From Streptomyces sp. HM190 (lineage in GTDB: Bacteria > Actinomycetota > Actinomycetes > Streptomycetales > Streptomycetaceae), in contig NZ_CP047318.1 of the NCBI RefSeq assembly GCF_009857135.1, positions 806,001 through 870,000 on the forward strand: a stretch of 64,000 bases of DNA, in the 5' to 3' direction. The position numbers were made by a program, and so were the translations under genes. Of this stretch, positions 32,020 to 41,059 are shown piece after piece; position 1 is the stretch's first letter; every line of letters starts with the position of its first letter. Below the pieces are notes generated by a model. That model searched no databases. It worked only from the letters and a program-made list of their open reading frames with translations, and was not told the DNA's origin.

Positions 32020-33090
32020 TCAGCGGGCCATCTCCTCCTTCAGCGCCACCACGAACCGGTCGACGTCCTCCTCGGTCGTGTCGAAGGAGCACATCCAGCG
32101 GACGTCGCCCGCGGCCTCGTCCCAGAAGTAGAAGCGGAACCGCTTCTGCAGCCGCTCGCTCACGTCGTGCGGCAGCCGGGCGAAGACCGCGTTGGCCTGC
32201 ACCGGGTACAGCACCTCGACGCCGTGGACCGCGCGGACGCCCTCGGCGAGGCGCTGGGCCATCTCGTTGGAGTGCCGGGCGTTGCGCAGCCACAGGTCCC
32301 TGGCGAGCAGCGCCTCCAACTGCACCGAGACGAAACGCATCTTGGAGGCCAGCTGCATGGACAGCTTCCGCAGATGCTTCATACGCCGGACGGCGTCCTG
32401 GTTGATGACGACGACGGCCTCGCCGAACATCGCACCGTTCTTGGTGCCGCCCAGGGACAGGATGTCGACGCCGACGGCGTCGGTGAAGGTGCGCATCGGC
32501 ACGTCCAGCGAGGCGGCAGCGTTGGCCATCCGGGAACCGTCCAGATGCACCCTCATGCCGTGCGCGTGGGCGTGCTCGCAGATGGCGCGGATCTCGTCGG
32601 GCGTGTAGAGCGTGCCCAGTTCCGTGCTCTGGGTGATCGAGACGACCTGCGGCATCGCCCGGTGCTCGTCCTCCCAGCCGTACGCCTGCCGGTCGATCAG
32701 CTCGGGGGTGAGCTTGCCGTCCGGGGTGGGCACGGTGAGCAGCTTCAGGCCGCCCATGCGCTCGGGCGCGCCGCCCTCGTCGACGTTGATGTGGGCGCTC
32801 TCGGCGCAGATCACCGCGCCCCAGCGGTCGGTGACCGCCTGGAGCGCGACGACATTGGCGCCGGTGCCGTTGAAGACCGGGAACGCCTCGGCGGTGGCGC
32901 CGAAGTGGCTGCGGATGATCCGCTGGAGGTTCTCGGTGTAGTCGTCCTCGCCGTACGCGACCTGGTGCCCGCCGTTGGCCAGGGCCAGGGCGGCGAGCAC
33001 CTCGGGGTGCACCCCCGCGTAGTTGTCGCTGGCGAAACCGCGGACCTCCGGGTCGTGATGACGTCGTGCGTCGGTCCTGGGGGGATTCAC
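32020..33090 (-). CDS. low-specificity L-threonine aldolase family (PLP) enzyme
   Basis: A 356-residue fold-type I PLP enzyme of the threonine aldolase/beta-eliminating lyase family, cleaving threonine or allo-threonine to glycine and acetaldehyde. Motifs: FASDNYAGVHPEVLAAL, YGEDDYTENLQRIIRSHFG, FNGTGANVVALQ, HLDGSRMANAAA and the PLP-lysine segment DILSLGGTKNGAMFGEAVV. The GTG at 33090 overlaps the SDR stop codon as GTGA, a typical translational coupling; a GTG 18 bases further up is possible. It is the last gene of the DUF6421-SDR-aldolase operon. Confidence 0.9.
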   Translation of the reverse strand: MNPPRTDARRHHDPEVRGFASDNYAGVHPEVLAALALANGGHQVAYGEDDYTENLQRIIRSHFGATAEAFPVFNGTGANVVALQAVTDRWGAVICAESAHINVDEGGAPERMGGLKLLTVPTPDGKLTPELIDRQAYGWEDEHRAMPQVVSITQSTELGTLYTPDEIRAICEHAHAHGMRVHLDGSRMANAAASLDVPMRTFTDAVGVDILSLGGTKNGAMFGEAVVVINQDAVRRMKHLRKLSMQLASKMRFVSVQLEALLARDLWLRNARHSNEMAQRLAEGVRAVHGVEVLYPVQANAVFARLPHDVSERLQKRFRFYFWDEAAGDVRWMCSFDTTEEDVDRFVVALKEEMAR

Positions 33091-33839
33091 GGCTTCTCGG
33101 TGAGCCACAGACGGTTCCCGTTCACTTCGGCGGCGGACTTCTCCCAGACGTCGACGATGGCCTCGGCCAGGTCCCTGACGTCGGTGAACCCCGCGAACTT
33201 CGCGTGGGGGCGGTCAGCGCGCATCGCGTCGTGCACCAATGCCTTGACCACCAGGATGGCAGCCGCGGACGTCGGCCCCTCCGGCCCCCCGGCCTTGCGG
33301 AAGTAGTCCGCCATGGCCAGCGTCCACGCCTCGGCGGCGGCCTTGGCGGAGGCGTAGGCGGCGTTGCCCGCGGTGGGCTTGCTCGCGCCGGACGCGCTGA
33401 TCAGGACGTACCGGCCGCGGTCGCTGCGCTGGAGCGCCTCGTGGAAGGCGAGGGAGGTGTGCTGCACGGTGCGGATGAGCAGCATCTCCAGGAAGTCCCA
33501 GTCGTCGAGGCTGGTCCTGGTGAAGGTCTCGCTGCCGCGCCAGCCGCCGACGAGGTGCACGAGGCCGTCGACCCGGCCGAAGTCCTTCTCGACGCGCAGC
33601 GCCCAGTCGCGGGTCGAATTGAGGTCCAGCAGATCGACCGTGTCGCCGACGACGGTGGCGCCGCCGTGCGCGTAGCGGGCCGCGTCCACCGCCTCGGAGA
33701 GACGCTCCGGGTCGTTGTCGGAGCCGACGACGATCGCGCCGGCCTCGGCGAGCCGCAGCAGCGCCGCCCGGCCCGCGGGCCCGCCCGCGCCCGCCACCGC
33801 GATCACCGCGCCGCTGAGTGCTCCGTTGCCGTTCCCCAT
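33087..33839 (-). CDS. short-chain dehydrogenase/reductase
   Basis: A 250-residue SDR. The dinucleotide-binding loop is unusual, VIAVAGAGGPAGRAALLRLAEAGA (GxxGxxG variant), with the NAG-equivalent HLVGGWRG and the catalytic LISASGASKPTAGNAAYASAKAAAEAW (Ser and YxxxK). I place the start at the ATG 33839, which has GGAGG seven bases upstream. A GTG at 33890 overlapping the DUF6421 stop would add 17 residues. It is translationally coupled to the threonine aldolase downstream. The substrate is unknown. Confidence 0.88.
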   Translation of the reverse strand: MGNGNGALSGAVIAVAGAGGPAGRAALLRLAEAGAIVVGSDNDPERLSEAVDAARYAHGGATVVGDTVDLLDLNSTRDWALRVEKDFGRVDGLVHLVGGWRGSETFTRTSLDDWDFLEMLLIRTVQHTSLAFHEALQRSDRGRYVLISASGASKPTAGNAAYASAKAAAEAWTLAMADYFRKAGGPEGPTSAAAILVVKALVHDAMRADRPHAKFAGFTDVRDLAEAIVDVWEKSAAEVNGNRLWLTEKP

Positions 33840-33886
33840 GGTCTTCGCCTCCTGAGCAGCCACTGTGGCCTCTGCGGATCGGGCGC

Positions 33887-35284
33887 TCACGCGGCGGCCC
33901 GCTCGGCGTCCGCCGCGGTGATGCCCTTGGTGGAGGCGATCACGTTCTTGAGCTTCTTGGCGAGCGCCTCATAGAACATGCTGAGCGGAAACTCGTCCGG
34001 AAGCACGTCGTCGACGAGCTTGCGCGGCGGCTGCGTCAGATCCAGGGCGTCGGGACCCTTGGCCCAGCGGGAGCCGGGGTGGGGGGCGAGGTAGGTGGAG
34101 ACCAGCTCGTAACCGGCGAACCAGTGGACCAGCTTCGGGCGGTCGATGCCGTCGCGGTAGAGCTTCTCGATCTCGGCGCACAGCTCGTTGGTGACCTGCG
34201 GGGCGCGCTGCCAGTCGATGAACAGCTTGTTGTCGGTCCAGCGGACGACGTCGTGCTTGTGCAGGTAAGCGAAGAGGAGCTGGCCGCCGAGGCCGTCGTA
34301 GTTGCGTACGCGCTCGCCGGTGACCGGGAAGCGGAACATCCGGTCGAAGAGCACGGCGTACTGCACGTCACGGGCCTGCGGCACCCCGTCGGACTCCAGC
34401 TTCACGGCCTCCTTGAAGGCGGTGAGGTCGCAGCGCAGCTCCTCCAGGCCGTACATCCAGAACGGCTGGCGCTGCTTGATCATGAAGGGGTCGAAGGGCA
34501 GGTCGCCATGGCTGTGGGTGCGGTCGTGGACCATGTCCCACAGGACGAAGGCCTCCTCGCAGCGCTTCTGGTCGTGGACCATCGCGGCGATGTCCTCGGG
34601 CAGCTCCAGGCCCAGGATGTCGACGGCGGCGTCGGTGACCCGGCGGAAGCGGGCGGCCTCGCGGTCGCAGAAGATACCACCCCAGGAGAAACGTTCCGGC
34701 GCCTCGCGCACGGCGATCGTCTCGGGGAAGAGCACGGCGGAGTTGGTGTCGTACCCGGACGTGAAGTCCTCGAACTTGATGCCGCAGAACAGCGGGTTGT
34801 CGTAGCGGGTGCGCTCCAGCTCGGCCAGCCAGTCGGGCCAGACCATGCGCAGCACGACCGCTTCGAGGTTGCGGTCGGGGTTGCCGTTCTGTGTGTACAT
34901 CGGGAAGACGACCAGGTGCTGCAGGCCGTCCCGGCGGTCGGCGGCCGGCTGGAAGGCCAGCAGCGAGTCGAGGAAGTCGGGCACCTCGAAGCCGCTCTCG
35001 GCCCACCGGCGCAGGTCCTTGACGAGCGCCTGGTGGTACGCCGCGTCGTGCGGCAGCAGCGCGGAGAGCTCCTCCACGGCACCGATGACGTCGCGTACGG
35101 CCCGCTCGGCCTCCGCGGCGGCGGGGGCACCCTCGGCGTCGAAGTCGATCGAACCGTCCTTGGACTGCCATGGCCGGATCCGCTCCACGGCATCCTTGAG
35201 CACGGGCCAGGCCGGGTGCTCCACCACCCTAGCGACCGGAGGAACGTCGCCCTCCGCACCCACCTGCACAAGAATTTCCGTCAT
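33887..35284 (-). CDS. DUF6421 family protein
   Basis: A 465-residue cytosolic protein with no signal peptide or membrane segment. It matches, by length and motifs such as FPMYTQNGNPDRNLEAVVLRMVWPDW, WDMVHDRTHSHGDLPFDPFMIKQRQPFWMYG and LHKHDVVRWTDNKLFIDW, the actinobacterial DUF6421 family. The HDRTHSHGD segment, rich in His and Asp, could bind a metal, but no function is established. GGAGG lies seven bases before the ATG at 35284. It heads a tightly packed operon with an SDR and a threonine aldolase. Confidence 0.85.
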   Translation of the reverse strand: MTEILVQVGAEGDVPPVARVVEHPAWPVLKDAVERIRPWQSKDGSIDFDAEGAPAAAEAERAVRDVIGAVEELSALLPHDAAYHQALVKDLRRWAESGFEVPDFLDSLLAFQPAADRRDGLQHLVVFPMYTQNGNPDRNLEAVVLRMVWPDWLAELERTRYDNPLFCGIKFEDFTSGYDTNSAVLFPETIAVREAPERFSWGGIFCDREAARFRRVTDAAVDILGLELPEDIAAMVHDQKRCEEAFVLWDMVHDRTHSHGDLPFDPFMIKQRQPFWMYGLEELRCDLTAFKEAVKLESDGVPQARDVQYAVLFDRMFRFPVTGERVRNYDGLGGQLLFAYLHKHDVVRWTDNKLFIDWQRAPQVTNELCAEIEKLYRDGIDRPKLVHWFAGYELVSTYLAPHPGSRWAKGPDALDLTQPPRKLVDDVLPDEFPLSMFYEALAKKLKNVIASTKGITAADAERAAA

Positions 35285-35693
35285 GACCCATCCTCCACGG
35301 AAGAACCTTTCGTACGGACACCGTATGTAGGGAAGCTTGTCTCCCGCAAGGTCGATCACCTGACCAAGCCGAAAATCCTCCCGCCACTCCCCCTACCTAA
35401 CCGCTGAATCTCCCGCCACACGCGGCACAGGTCACAGTTTGTACGCGACCCATCTCCACTGGGGTCGTCACGGTCAACGCGTGCCGGACTCGCCCACTCA
35501 GGGATGACCCGGTTCGGGTGGACACGCGAGGAAACGGTCTTTTTCTCCGACGTGACACGGCCTGAGACGGCTCGAAAGGGCTTGTGCACGTACGGATGCA
35601 TCGCTCGGCCGGACGACTACGCTGCGGCCCAGCCGCGTACCGTCCCCTCCCGGTCGCGCGGCCCGAGCCGCCGTCGACGGAAGCGAGTCCACC
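35285..35693. other. 409-base divergent region with no recognised element
   Basis: The gap between the DUF6421 gene (minus) and the glycerophosphodiesterase gene (plus) contains the ribosome-binding sites of both and must hold their promoters. I found no convincing -35/-10 pair, palindrome, small gene or RNA. It is somewhat AT-richer around 35320-35360 and 35520-35550. Confidence 0.5.
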
Positions 35694-36377
35694 TTGAACT
35701 TCCTCACCATCGGTCACCGCGGAGTCATGGGTGTCGAACCGGAGAACACCCTGCGTTCCTTCGTCGCCGCCGATCGCGCGGGCCTCGACGTCATCGAACT
35801 CGATCTGCATCTGAGCAAGGACGGCGCGCTCGTCGTCATGCACGACGCGGATGTGGACCGGACGACCGACGGCACGGGCCCCATCGCCGAGAAGACCCTC
35901 GCCGAGCTGCGCGCCCTCGACGCGGGCCGCGGCGAGCGGATCCCCACCTTCGAGGAGGTGCTCGACGCCGTCCGGGCACCCCTGCAGGCCGAGATCAAGG
36001 ACACGGCGGCGGCCCGTGCCCTCGCCGAGGTCATGCACCGGCGCGACCTGGTGGGACGGGTCGAGGTGCTGTCCTTCCACGACGAGGCGGTCGCCGAGAC
36101 CGCCCGGCTCGTCCCCGGCGTGCGCACCGCCCTGGTCGCAAGCCGCTACGGCCTGGACGTCGTGGACCGGGCGGTCGCCGTGGGCGCCTCCACCCTCGTC
36201 CTGAACATCCGGCGGCTCACCCTGGAGGTCGTCGAGCGCGCCCGCACGGCGAATCTGCGCGTCATCGGCTGGGTGGTCAACACCCAGGACCACCTGCGTC
36301 TGGTCCGCGCGCTGCAACTGGACGGCGCGACCACGGACTACCCGGACATCAAACGCACCGGCCGCTTCACGGCGTGA
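35694..36377 (+). CDS. glycerophosphodiester phosphodiesterase (cytosolic GDPD)
   Basis: A 227-residue GDPD/UgpQ-type enzyme hydrolysing glycerophosphodiesters to glycerol-3-phosphate and an alcohol. The TIM-barrel starts with IGHRGVMGVEPENTLRSF (catalytic His and Arg), followed by VIELDLHLSKDGALVVMHDADVDRTTDGTG (metal Glu/Asp and second catalytic His), and LQAEIKD. The start is a TTG, giving the usual N terminus MNFLTIGHRG. There is no signal peptide. Its last 11 bases overlap the end of the convergent GNAT gene. Confidence 0.92.
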   Translation: MNFLTIGHRGVMGVEPENTLRSFVAADRAGLDVIELDLHLSKDGALVVMHDADVDRTTDGTGPIAEKTLAELRALDAGRGERIPTFEEVLDAVRAPLQAEIKDTAAARALAEVMHRRDLVGRVEVLSFHDEAVAETARLVPGVRTALVASRYGLDVVDRAVAVGASTLVLNIRRLTLEVVERARTANLRVIGWVVNTQDHLRLVRALQLDGATTDYPDIKRTGRFTA

Positions 36378-36918
36378 CCGGCCCGCCCAGCTCCTTCACC
36401 AGCAGCTCGAAGCGCAGGTCGTCCCGGAGCGGGACGCCGAAGCGCTCGTCGCCGTACGGGAAGGGGGTCATGCGTCCCGTACGACGGTAGCCTCGCCGCT
36501 CGTACCAGGCGATGAGGTCGTCCCGTACGGAGATCACGGTCATGTGCATCTCCCTGGCGGCCCAGGTCTCGACGGCGATCCGCTCGGCCTCGGCGATGAT
36601 CGTCTTGCCGAGGCCGGCGCCCTGGAGCGCCGGGCTCACCGCGAACATCCCGAAGTAGACGTGGTCGCCGCGGTGTTCGAGCTGACAGCAGGCGACGACC
36701 GTGCCGTCCCGCTCCACGGTCAGCAGCCGGCTGCCGGGCGACTTGATGGCCTCCAGCACGCCTTGCGGGTCGGTGCGCTGCCCGTCGAGGATGTCCGCCT
36801 CCGTGGTCCAGCCGGCCCGGCTGGAGTCTCCCCGGTACGCCGACTCGATCAGCGCGACGAGCACGTCCACGTCGGCGTCGGTGGCATCACGGAAGGTCAG
36901 GCCGGTGGCGGTGTCCAT
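36367..36918 (-). CDS. GNAT-family N-acetyltransferase
   Basis: A 183-residue GNAT acyltransferase. The acetyl-CoA pyrophosphate loop is MFAVSPALQGAGLGKTIIAEAERIA (motif A, Q-x-x-GxG), preceded by CCQLEHRGDHVYFGMF and followed by MTVISVRDDLIAWYERRGYRRTGRM, which matches the YERxGF helix of motif B. The substrate cannot be named. AGGAG lies before the ATG at 36918; the open frame continues upstream without a better start. Confidence 0.9.
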   Translation of the reverse strand: MDTATGLTFRDATDADVDVLVALIESAYRGDSSRAGWTTEADILDGQRTDPQGVLEAIKSPGSRLLTVERDGTVVACCQLEHRGDHVYFGMFAVSPALQGAGLGKTIIAEAERIAVETWAAREMHMTVISVRDDLIAWYERRGYRRTGRMTPFPYGDERFGVPLRDDLRFELLVKELGGPVTP

Positions 36919-37155
36919 GGGCACTCCTGACGGATCTTGCTGCGGCGCGGGCACGCTGAAGCCTAGCCCTGCGCCCACTAGTGCCGCGGCAGGCAACGAT
37001 CGCCCGTCGAGGAGCGGCGCCCGGTGCGTGCTCCCTGCATGCCGGGCGCACGTCCTCGTGCTGGATGTACTCGGGCTCGTGCCCGGTGCGGCGAGAGTGC
37101 GTGCCGGGCGCCGCGACGGGGCAAATTGCCGGTCGCGGGACTAGGCTCCGACGGC

Positions 37156-37548
37156 ATGGTCCATGTACTGAGCAGCCGCACCCTTCTGCGCCCCACCGAC
37201 CCGGAGCGTTCCCGCGTCTTCTACGGCGAGAAGCTGGCGCTCCCCGTGTACCGCGAGTTCGGTACGGGCGACCACCGGGGCGTCGTGTACTTCCTCGGCG
37301 GCGGTTTCCTGGAGGTCGCCGGGCGCTCGGACATCCCGCCCTCGCCCGCGCTGAAACTGTGGCTCCAGGTGGCGGACGTGACGGCGGCGCACGAGGAGCT
37401 GGTGGCGGCCGGGGTGGAGGTGCGGCGGCCTCCGGTGCGGGAGCCGTGGGGGCTGATCGAGATGTGGATCGCCGACCCGGACGGCACGGAGATCGTGCTG
37501 GTGGAGATCCCCGCGGACCATCCACTGCGGTACAGGCCCGGTATCTGA
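37156..37548 (+). CDS. VOC-family (glyoxalase/bleomycin-resistance-like) protein
   Basis: A 130-residue single-module VOC protein: the beta-alpha-beta-beta-beta repeats are visible as LSSRTLLRPTDPERSRVFYGEKLALPVYREF and KLWLQVADVTAAHEELVAAGVEV ... IEMWIADPDGTEIVLVEIP. Metal ligands in VOC enzymes come from such positions, but no catalytic role can be assigned. TAGGCT (37142-37147) lies eight bases before the ATG and no Shine-Dalgarno is present, so the mRNA may be leaderless. Confidence 0.85.
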   Translation: MVHVLSSRTLLRPTDPERSRVFYGEKLALPVYREFGTGDHRGVVYFLGGGFLEVAGRSDIPPSPALKLWLQVADVTAAHEELVAAGVEVRRPPVREPWGLIEMWIADPDGTEIVLVEIPADHPLRYRPGI

Positions 37549-37721
37549 CCCGGCCAGGCGTCCGACCCTGTCCGGCATCCGGCCCGGCCTGCCGGACGCC
37601 GTCCGGTGTCCGGCCTTCCTCGCGCCGCGCGGTTCCACCGGTGCGCCGGGACCCCGGTGGCCGGGGGCCGGGGTGCGGGCATAGCGTGCTGGTGGGGGCC
37701 GTCCCTTCCACGAGGAGCGCC

Positions 37722-38486
37722 ATGAAGCTCGACAGGCCGGTGACCGGCGGGCCCTGCTGGACCGAGCTGGGGACAGGCGATCTGGAGGCGGCCAAGGGGT
37801 TCTACACCGAACTGTTCGGATGGCGCCCGGAGACCGACCCGCGCCAGGAGGCCGGCGGGTACACGGTGGCGCGCCTCGGCGACGCCGCCGTCGCCGCCCT
37901 CGCGCCGCTGTTCCAGGAGTCGCAGCCGGTCGCCTGGAACGTCTCGTTCGCGGTGGCCGACGCGGACGCCGCGGCCGAGACGGTGCGGGCGGCCGGCGGA
38001 TCGATCGTCCTGGAGCCCGTGGACGTCCTCGACAGGGGGCGGTTCGCGGTCGCGTTCGACCCGGGCGGCGCGGCCTTCCAGCTCTGGCAGGCCCGCGCCT
38101 TCCCCGGTGCCGGTCTGTTCAACGCCCCTGGCACGCTCGGCTGGGTGGAACTGCTGACCCGTGCGCCGGAGGGGGCCGAGAGCTTCTACACGAGCGTGTT
38201 CGGCTGGACCGTGCACGCCTCCGCGCACTACACGCAGTGGGGCATCGGGGGCGCCGAGTTCGGCGGCATGGTCACCATGGACGAGACGTTCCCGCACGAG
38301 GTGCCCTCGCACTGGCTCTCCTACTTCGCCGTCGAGGACGTGGACGACACCGCCCGGATCGCCGTCGACGCCGGGGGCACCGTCCTGACGGAGCCGACCA
38401 CGGTGCCGGACGGCCCGCGCATCGCCGTGCTCCGCGACCCCCAGGGCGCCCTGTTCGGCGTGTACCCGGTGGACGAGGAGCGCTGA
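37722..38486 (+). CDS. tandem VOC-family protein
   Basis: A 254-residue protein made of two VOC modules. Each begins with a similar segment (CWTELGTGDLEAAKGFYTELFGW and GWVELLTRAPEGAESFYTSVFGW) and ends with a related strand (VAFDPGGAAFQLWQ and VLRDPQGALFGVYPV). It resembles hydroxylase-like or immunity-type VOC proteins of streptomycetes; no substrate is known. GAGGAG precedes the ATG. It follows the single-module VOC gene at 37156, and the two may be related by duplication and fusion. Confidence 0.88.
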   Translation: MKLDRPVTGGPCWTELGTGDLEAAKGFYTELFGWRPETDPRQEAGGYTVARLGDAAVAALAPLFQESQPVAWNVSFAVADADAAAETVRAAGGSIVLEPVDVLDRGRFAVAFDPGGAAFQLWQARAFPGAGLFNAPGTLGWVELLTRAPEGAESFYTSVFGWTVHASAHYTQWGIGGAEFGGMVTMDETFPHEVPSHWLSYFAVEDVDDTARIAVDAGGTVLTEPTTVPDGPRIAVLRDPQGALFGVYPVDEER

Positions 38487-38525
38487 GCCGCCGCCGTCGC
38501 CGCCGGCCGTGCGCGCGCAGGCGTC

Positions 38526-39074
38526 TCAGGGGCGCGGCAGGCCCAGCCGGTCCTCCAGCTGGATCAGCAACTCGCCGAGCAGACCGGCCAGTTCACGGCG
38601 ATGGTCGGTGCCGACACCGGACAGCACCGTCGTCTCGTAGGCCAGTTGCTCCGGCAGGACGCTGTCCACGAGGTCACGGCCGGTGTCGGTGAGGCGGACA
38701 TGGGCGACGCGCCGGTCCCGGGCGTCGCCGCGCCGCTCCACCAGCCCGCGCTCGCCGAGCACCTTGAGGCGCTTGGTGACGGCAGCGCCGGAGGCGAACG
38801 TCTCGCGGGCGATCTCACTGGGCGTCAGCTCGTGACCGGTGCGGCGCAGGGAGCCGAGGACGTCGAACTCGGGGCGGGTGAGTCCGGCGCGGCGCAGCGG
38901 CGCGTCCTCCACCTGCTGGAGGAGGGCGGCGCAGCGGTTCACCCGGCCGATGATCTCCATGGGGCCGGTGTCGAGACCGGGGTGCACCGTCTGCCACTGG
39001 CGCACCACCTGGGCAACCGTGTCCCCGAGAGCCGCGCCGCTGTCCGCCGCCGTCCGCCCGTTGCCTGCCGTCAT
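38526..39074 (-). CDS. MarR-family transcriptional regulator
   Basis: A 182-residue MarR-type winged-helix protein: MEIIGRVNRCAALLQQVEDAPLRRAGLTRPEFDVLGSLRRTG leads into the recognition region TPSEIARETFASGAAVTKRLKVLGERGLVERRGDARDRRVAHVRLTDTGR. The C-terminal dimerisation helices follow. MarR proteins release DNA on binding phenolic or oxidising ligands. It is transcribed away from the DUF5134/M56 pair, 288 bases away, and its target is not identified. Confidence 0.92.
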   Translation of the reverse strand: MTAGNGRTAADSGAALGDTVAQVVRQWQTVHPGLDTGPMEIIGRVNRCAALLQQVEDAPLRRAGLTRPEFDVLGSLRRTGHELTPSEIARETFASGAAVTKRLKVLGERGLVERRGDARDRRVAHVRLTDTGRDLVDSVLPEQLAYETTVLSGVGTDHRRELAGLLGELLIQLEDRLGLPRP

Positions 39075-39362
39075 GCCGGTGCGCCCTCCGAAGCGTGGGA
39101 TCGGTGCTGTCGTGCCGCCGCCGTGAGCGTACGGCGTCCGGCCGGTCGGACACGGTCACCCACCCCGACGGTGGGGCGTGCCGCTGCCCTGATCAGTCGC
39201 GCCCCTGCCCGGGGGAGACCGGCACACGCCCGATGCACCCCGCGCGCTCCCCCGCGTACACCCGTGCGCGTGTCTGCGCGCCACCGGGCAGGGGCATGCC
39301 CTGACCGACCGGTCGACCTGGCGGTCATCACTGTCCGACGCCGTCGAGCGTGGAGGTGCACG

Positions 39363-39908
39363 GTGCACGGACCGGCTTCGCCCGGCTGGCTGCTGGTCGC
39401 GCTGTGCGCGCTGACCGGTGGGTACTGCCTGCTGCGGATGCGCAGCGCCGTCGAGGAGCAGCGCAGGGCCGCGGGCGGTGAGGCGCTCATGGGGTTCGGC
39501 ATGGCCGCGATGGCCGTGCCCGCCGCTGTGGCGGTGCCCCCGCGCTGGGCCTGGGTGGCCTACGTCGTCGTGTTCGGCGCCGCCGCGCTGCGCGCGCTGT
39601 GGACGGCCCGTACGAGCGCGCACCATCTGCACCATCTGGTGGGCGCGGTCGCCATGGTCTACATGGCGGTGGTGATGGCGGCCTCCCCCGGCAGCCACGG
39701 CGGCGGCTCGCCGGTGCTGACCGGGACGCTCCTGCTGTACTTCGCCGGCTATGTCCTGTGGGCGGGCGTGCGGCTGATGCCGGTGGCCGGTCCGGGGAGC
39801 GTGAACGTCGCACGGGGCGGGACCGGCTGGGGCGACCGGCCCGAGGTGGCGCGGGCCTGCCGGCTGTCGATGGGCATCGGGATGTTCGCCATGCTGCTCA
39901 CCGTGTGA
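39363..39908 (+). CDS. DUF5134 membrane protein
   Basis: A 181-residue integral membrane protein with about five hydrophobic segments (WLLVALCALTGGYCLL, GFGMAAMAVPAAVAV, WVAYVVVFGAAALRALWTA, LVGAVAMVYMAVVMAA, LLLYFAGYVLWAGVRLM). A conserved HHLHHL stretch sits at a membrane edge and could bind metal. GGAGG lies six bases before the GTG. DUF5134 proteins commonly neighbour M56 metalloproteases, as here. Confidence 0.82.
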   Translation: MHGPASPGWLLVALCALTGGYCLLRMRSAVEEQRRAAGGEALMGFGMAAMAVPAAVAVPPRWAWVAYVVVFGAAALRALWTARTSAHHLHHLVGAVAMVYMAVVMAASPGSHGGGSPVLTGTLLLYFAGYVLWAGVRLMPVAGPGSVNVARGGTGWGDRPEVARACRLSMGIGMFAMLLTV

Positions 39909-39983
39909 TCCACACCGTGGTCTGCGTCACTTGGGCCGCCCGGCCCATGTCGTCACGGCCCGTCCGGCTCATAGGCTTCGCCC

Positions 39984-40919
39984 ATGATGGTCCCCGCGGC
40001 GTTGTTGCTGCTCGGCGCCCTGACCGCTGTCTTCGCTCCGCGACTGCTGGCCCGGGCGGACTGGGCGGACCGTGAACCGGTGGTCGCGCTGTGGGTGTGG
40101 CAGTGCGTCGTGGCGGCCGTCCTGCTGTGCTGCGCGCTGTCGATGGCGCTGAGCGCGGCCGCCGCCTGGACGGCGGTGCGCGGCCCGCTCTTCGCGCCGG
40201 CGCCGCGCGGGGTGGTCGAGGCGTACGCGCTGGGCGCCGGTGGTTCGTGGGCGGCGGTCACCGCGGTCGCGCTCGCGTGCGGCGGCGCGTGGACCGGGGC
40301 GATGCTGGCCGCCGAGATCGCGCTGGCCCGGCGGCAGCGGAGACGGCGGGAGGCGGAGATCCTGCGCCGCGCCCCGCTGTTGCCCGGCGAGGCGCCGGGG
40401 GCGGACCGGCTCGTGGTGGTGGAGGGCGAGCGGCCGGACGCCTGGTGGTTGCCGGGCTCGGCGCCCCGGCTGGTCATCACCACCGCGGCGTTGCGCCGGC
40501 TGAAGGGGCGGCAGGTGGACGCGGTGGTCGCCCACGAGCAGGGGCACGCGCGGGCCCGGCACGACTGGCTGCTGCGCTGCTCGGCGGCGCTGGCGGGCGG
40601 TTTCCCGAGGGTGCCGGTGTTCGCCGCGTTCCGCGCCGAGATGCACCGCCTGGTCGAACTCGCCGCCGACGACACCGCCTCCCGTCGCCACGGCCGCCTG
40701 ACGACCGCCCTCGCGCTGGTAGGGCTTAACGAGGACCGGGGCGTGTTCGGGCCGTGCCCGGCCCCCGAGGACCATGTGCCGCTGCGCGTCCACCGGTTGC
40801 TCGCTCCCCCTGACCGGCTCACGCCCGCGCGTCGGCTGCGGCTCACCGCGTGCGCGGCCCTGCTGCCCGCCCTGCCGGTTCTGGTGGCTTTCGTACCGGG
40901 GTTACGGGCACTCGGTTGA
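39984..40919 (+). CDS. M56-family membrane metallopeptidase
   Basis: A 311-residue BlaR1-like protease. Membrane helices occur at about 1-20, 35-60, 80-110 and near the C terminus (LTACAALLPALPVLVAFVPGL). The zinc site is VVAHEQGHARARHDWLLR (HExxH as HEQGH), and the third-ligand helix is VELAADDTASR. Such proteases usually cleave a BlaI/MecI-type repressor encoded next door, but no BlaI gene is present in this window. It lies 75 bases after the DUF5134 gene and is probably co-transcribed with it. Confidence 0.9.
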   Translation: MMVPAALLLLGALTAVFAPRLLARADWADREPVVALWVWQCVVAAVLLCCALSMALSAAAAWTAVRGPLFAPAPRGVVEAYALGAGGSWAAVTAVALACGGAWTGAMLAAEIALARRQRRRREAEILRRAPLLPGEAPGADRLVVVEGERPDAWWLPGSAPRLVITTAALRRLKGRQVDAVVAHEQGHARARHDWLLRCSAALAGGFPRVPVFAAFRAEMHRLVELAADDTASRRHGRLTTALALVGLNEDRGVFGPCPAPEDHVPLRVHRLLAPPDRLTPARRLRLTACAALLPALPVLVAFVPGLRALG

Positions 40920-41059
40920 CCATGACCCGCCAAAGAACAGACCAAGGCGAACCCAAGAACAACGCGCGAGGCACGGCCTGCGCTCCGGTCGCGGCGCGTG
41001 ACGGTGATCTCACTCCGCGGCATTGGCACGGAGCCCCACGGGTGGGCGAGGATCGCCGC

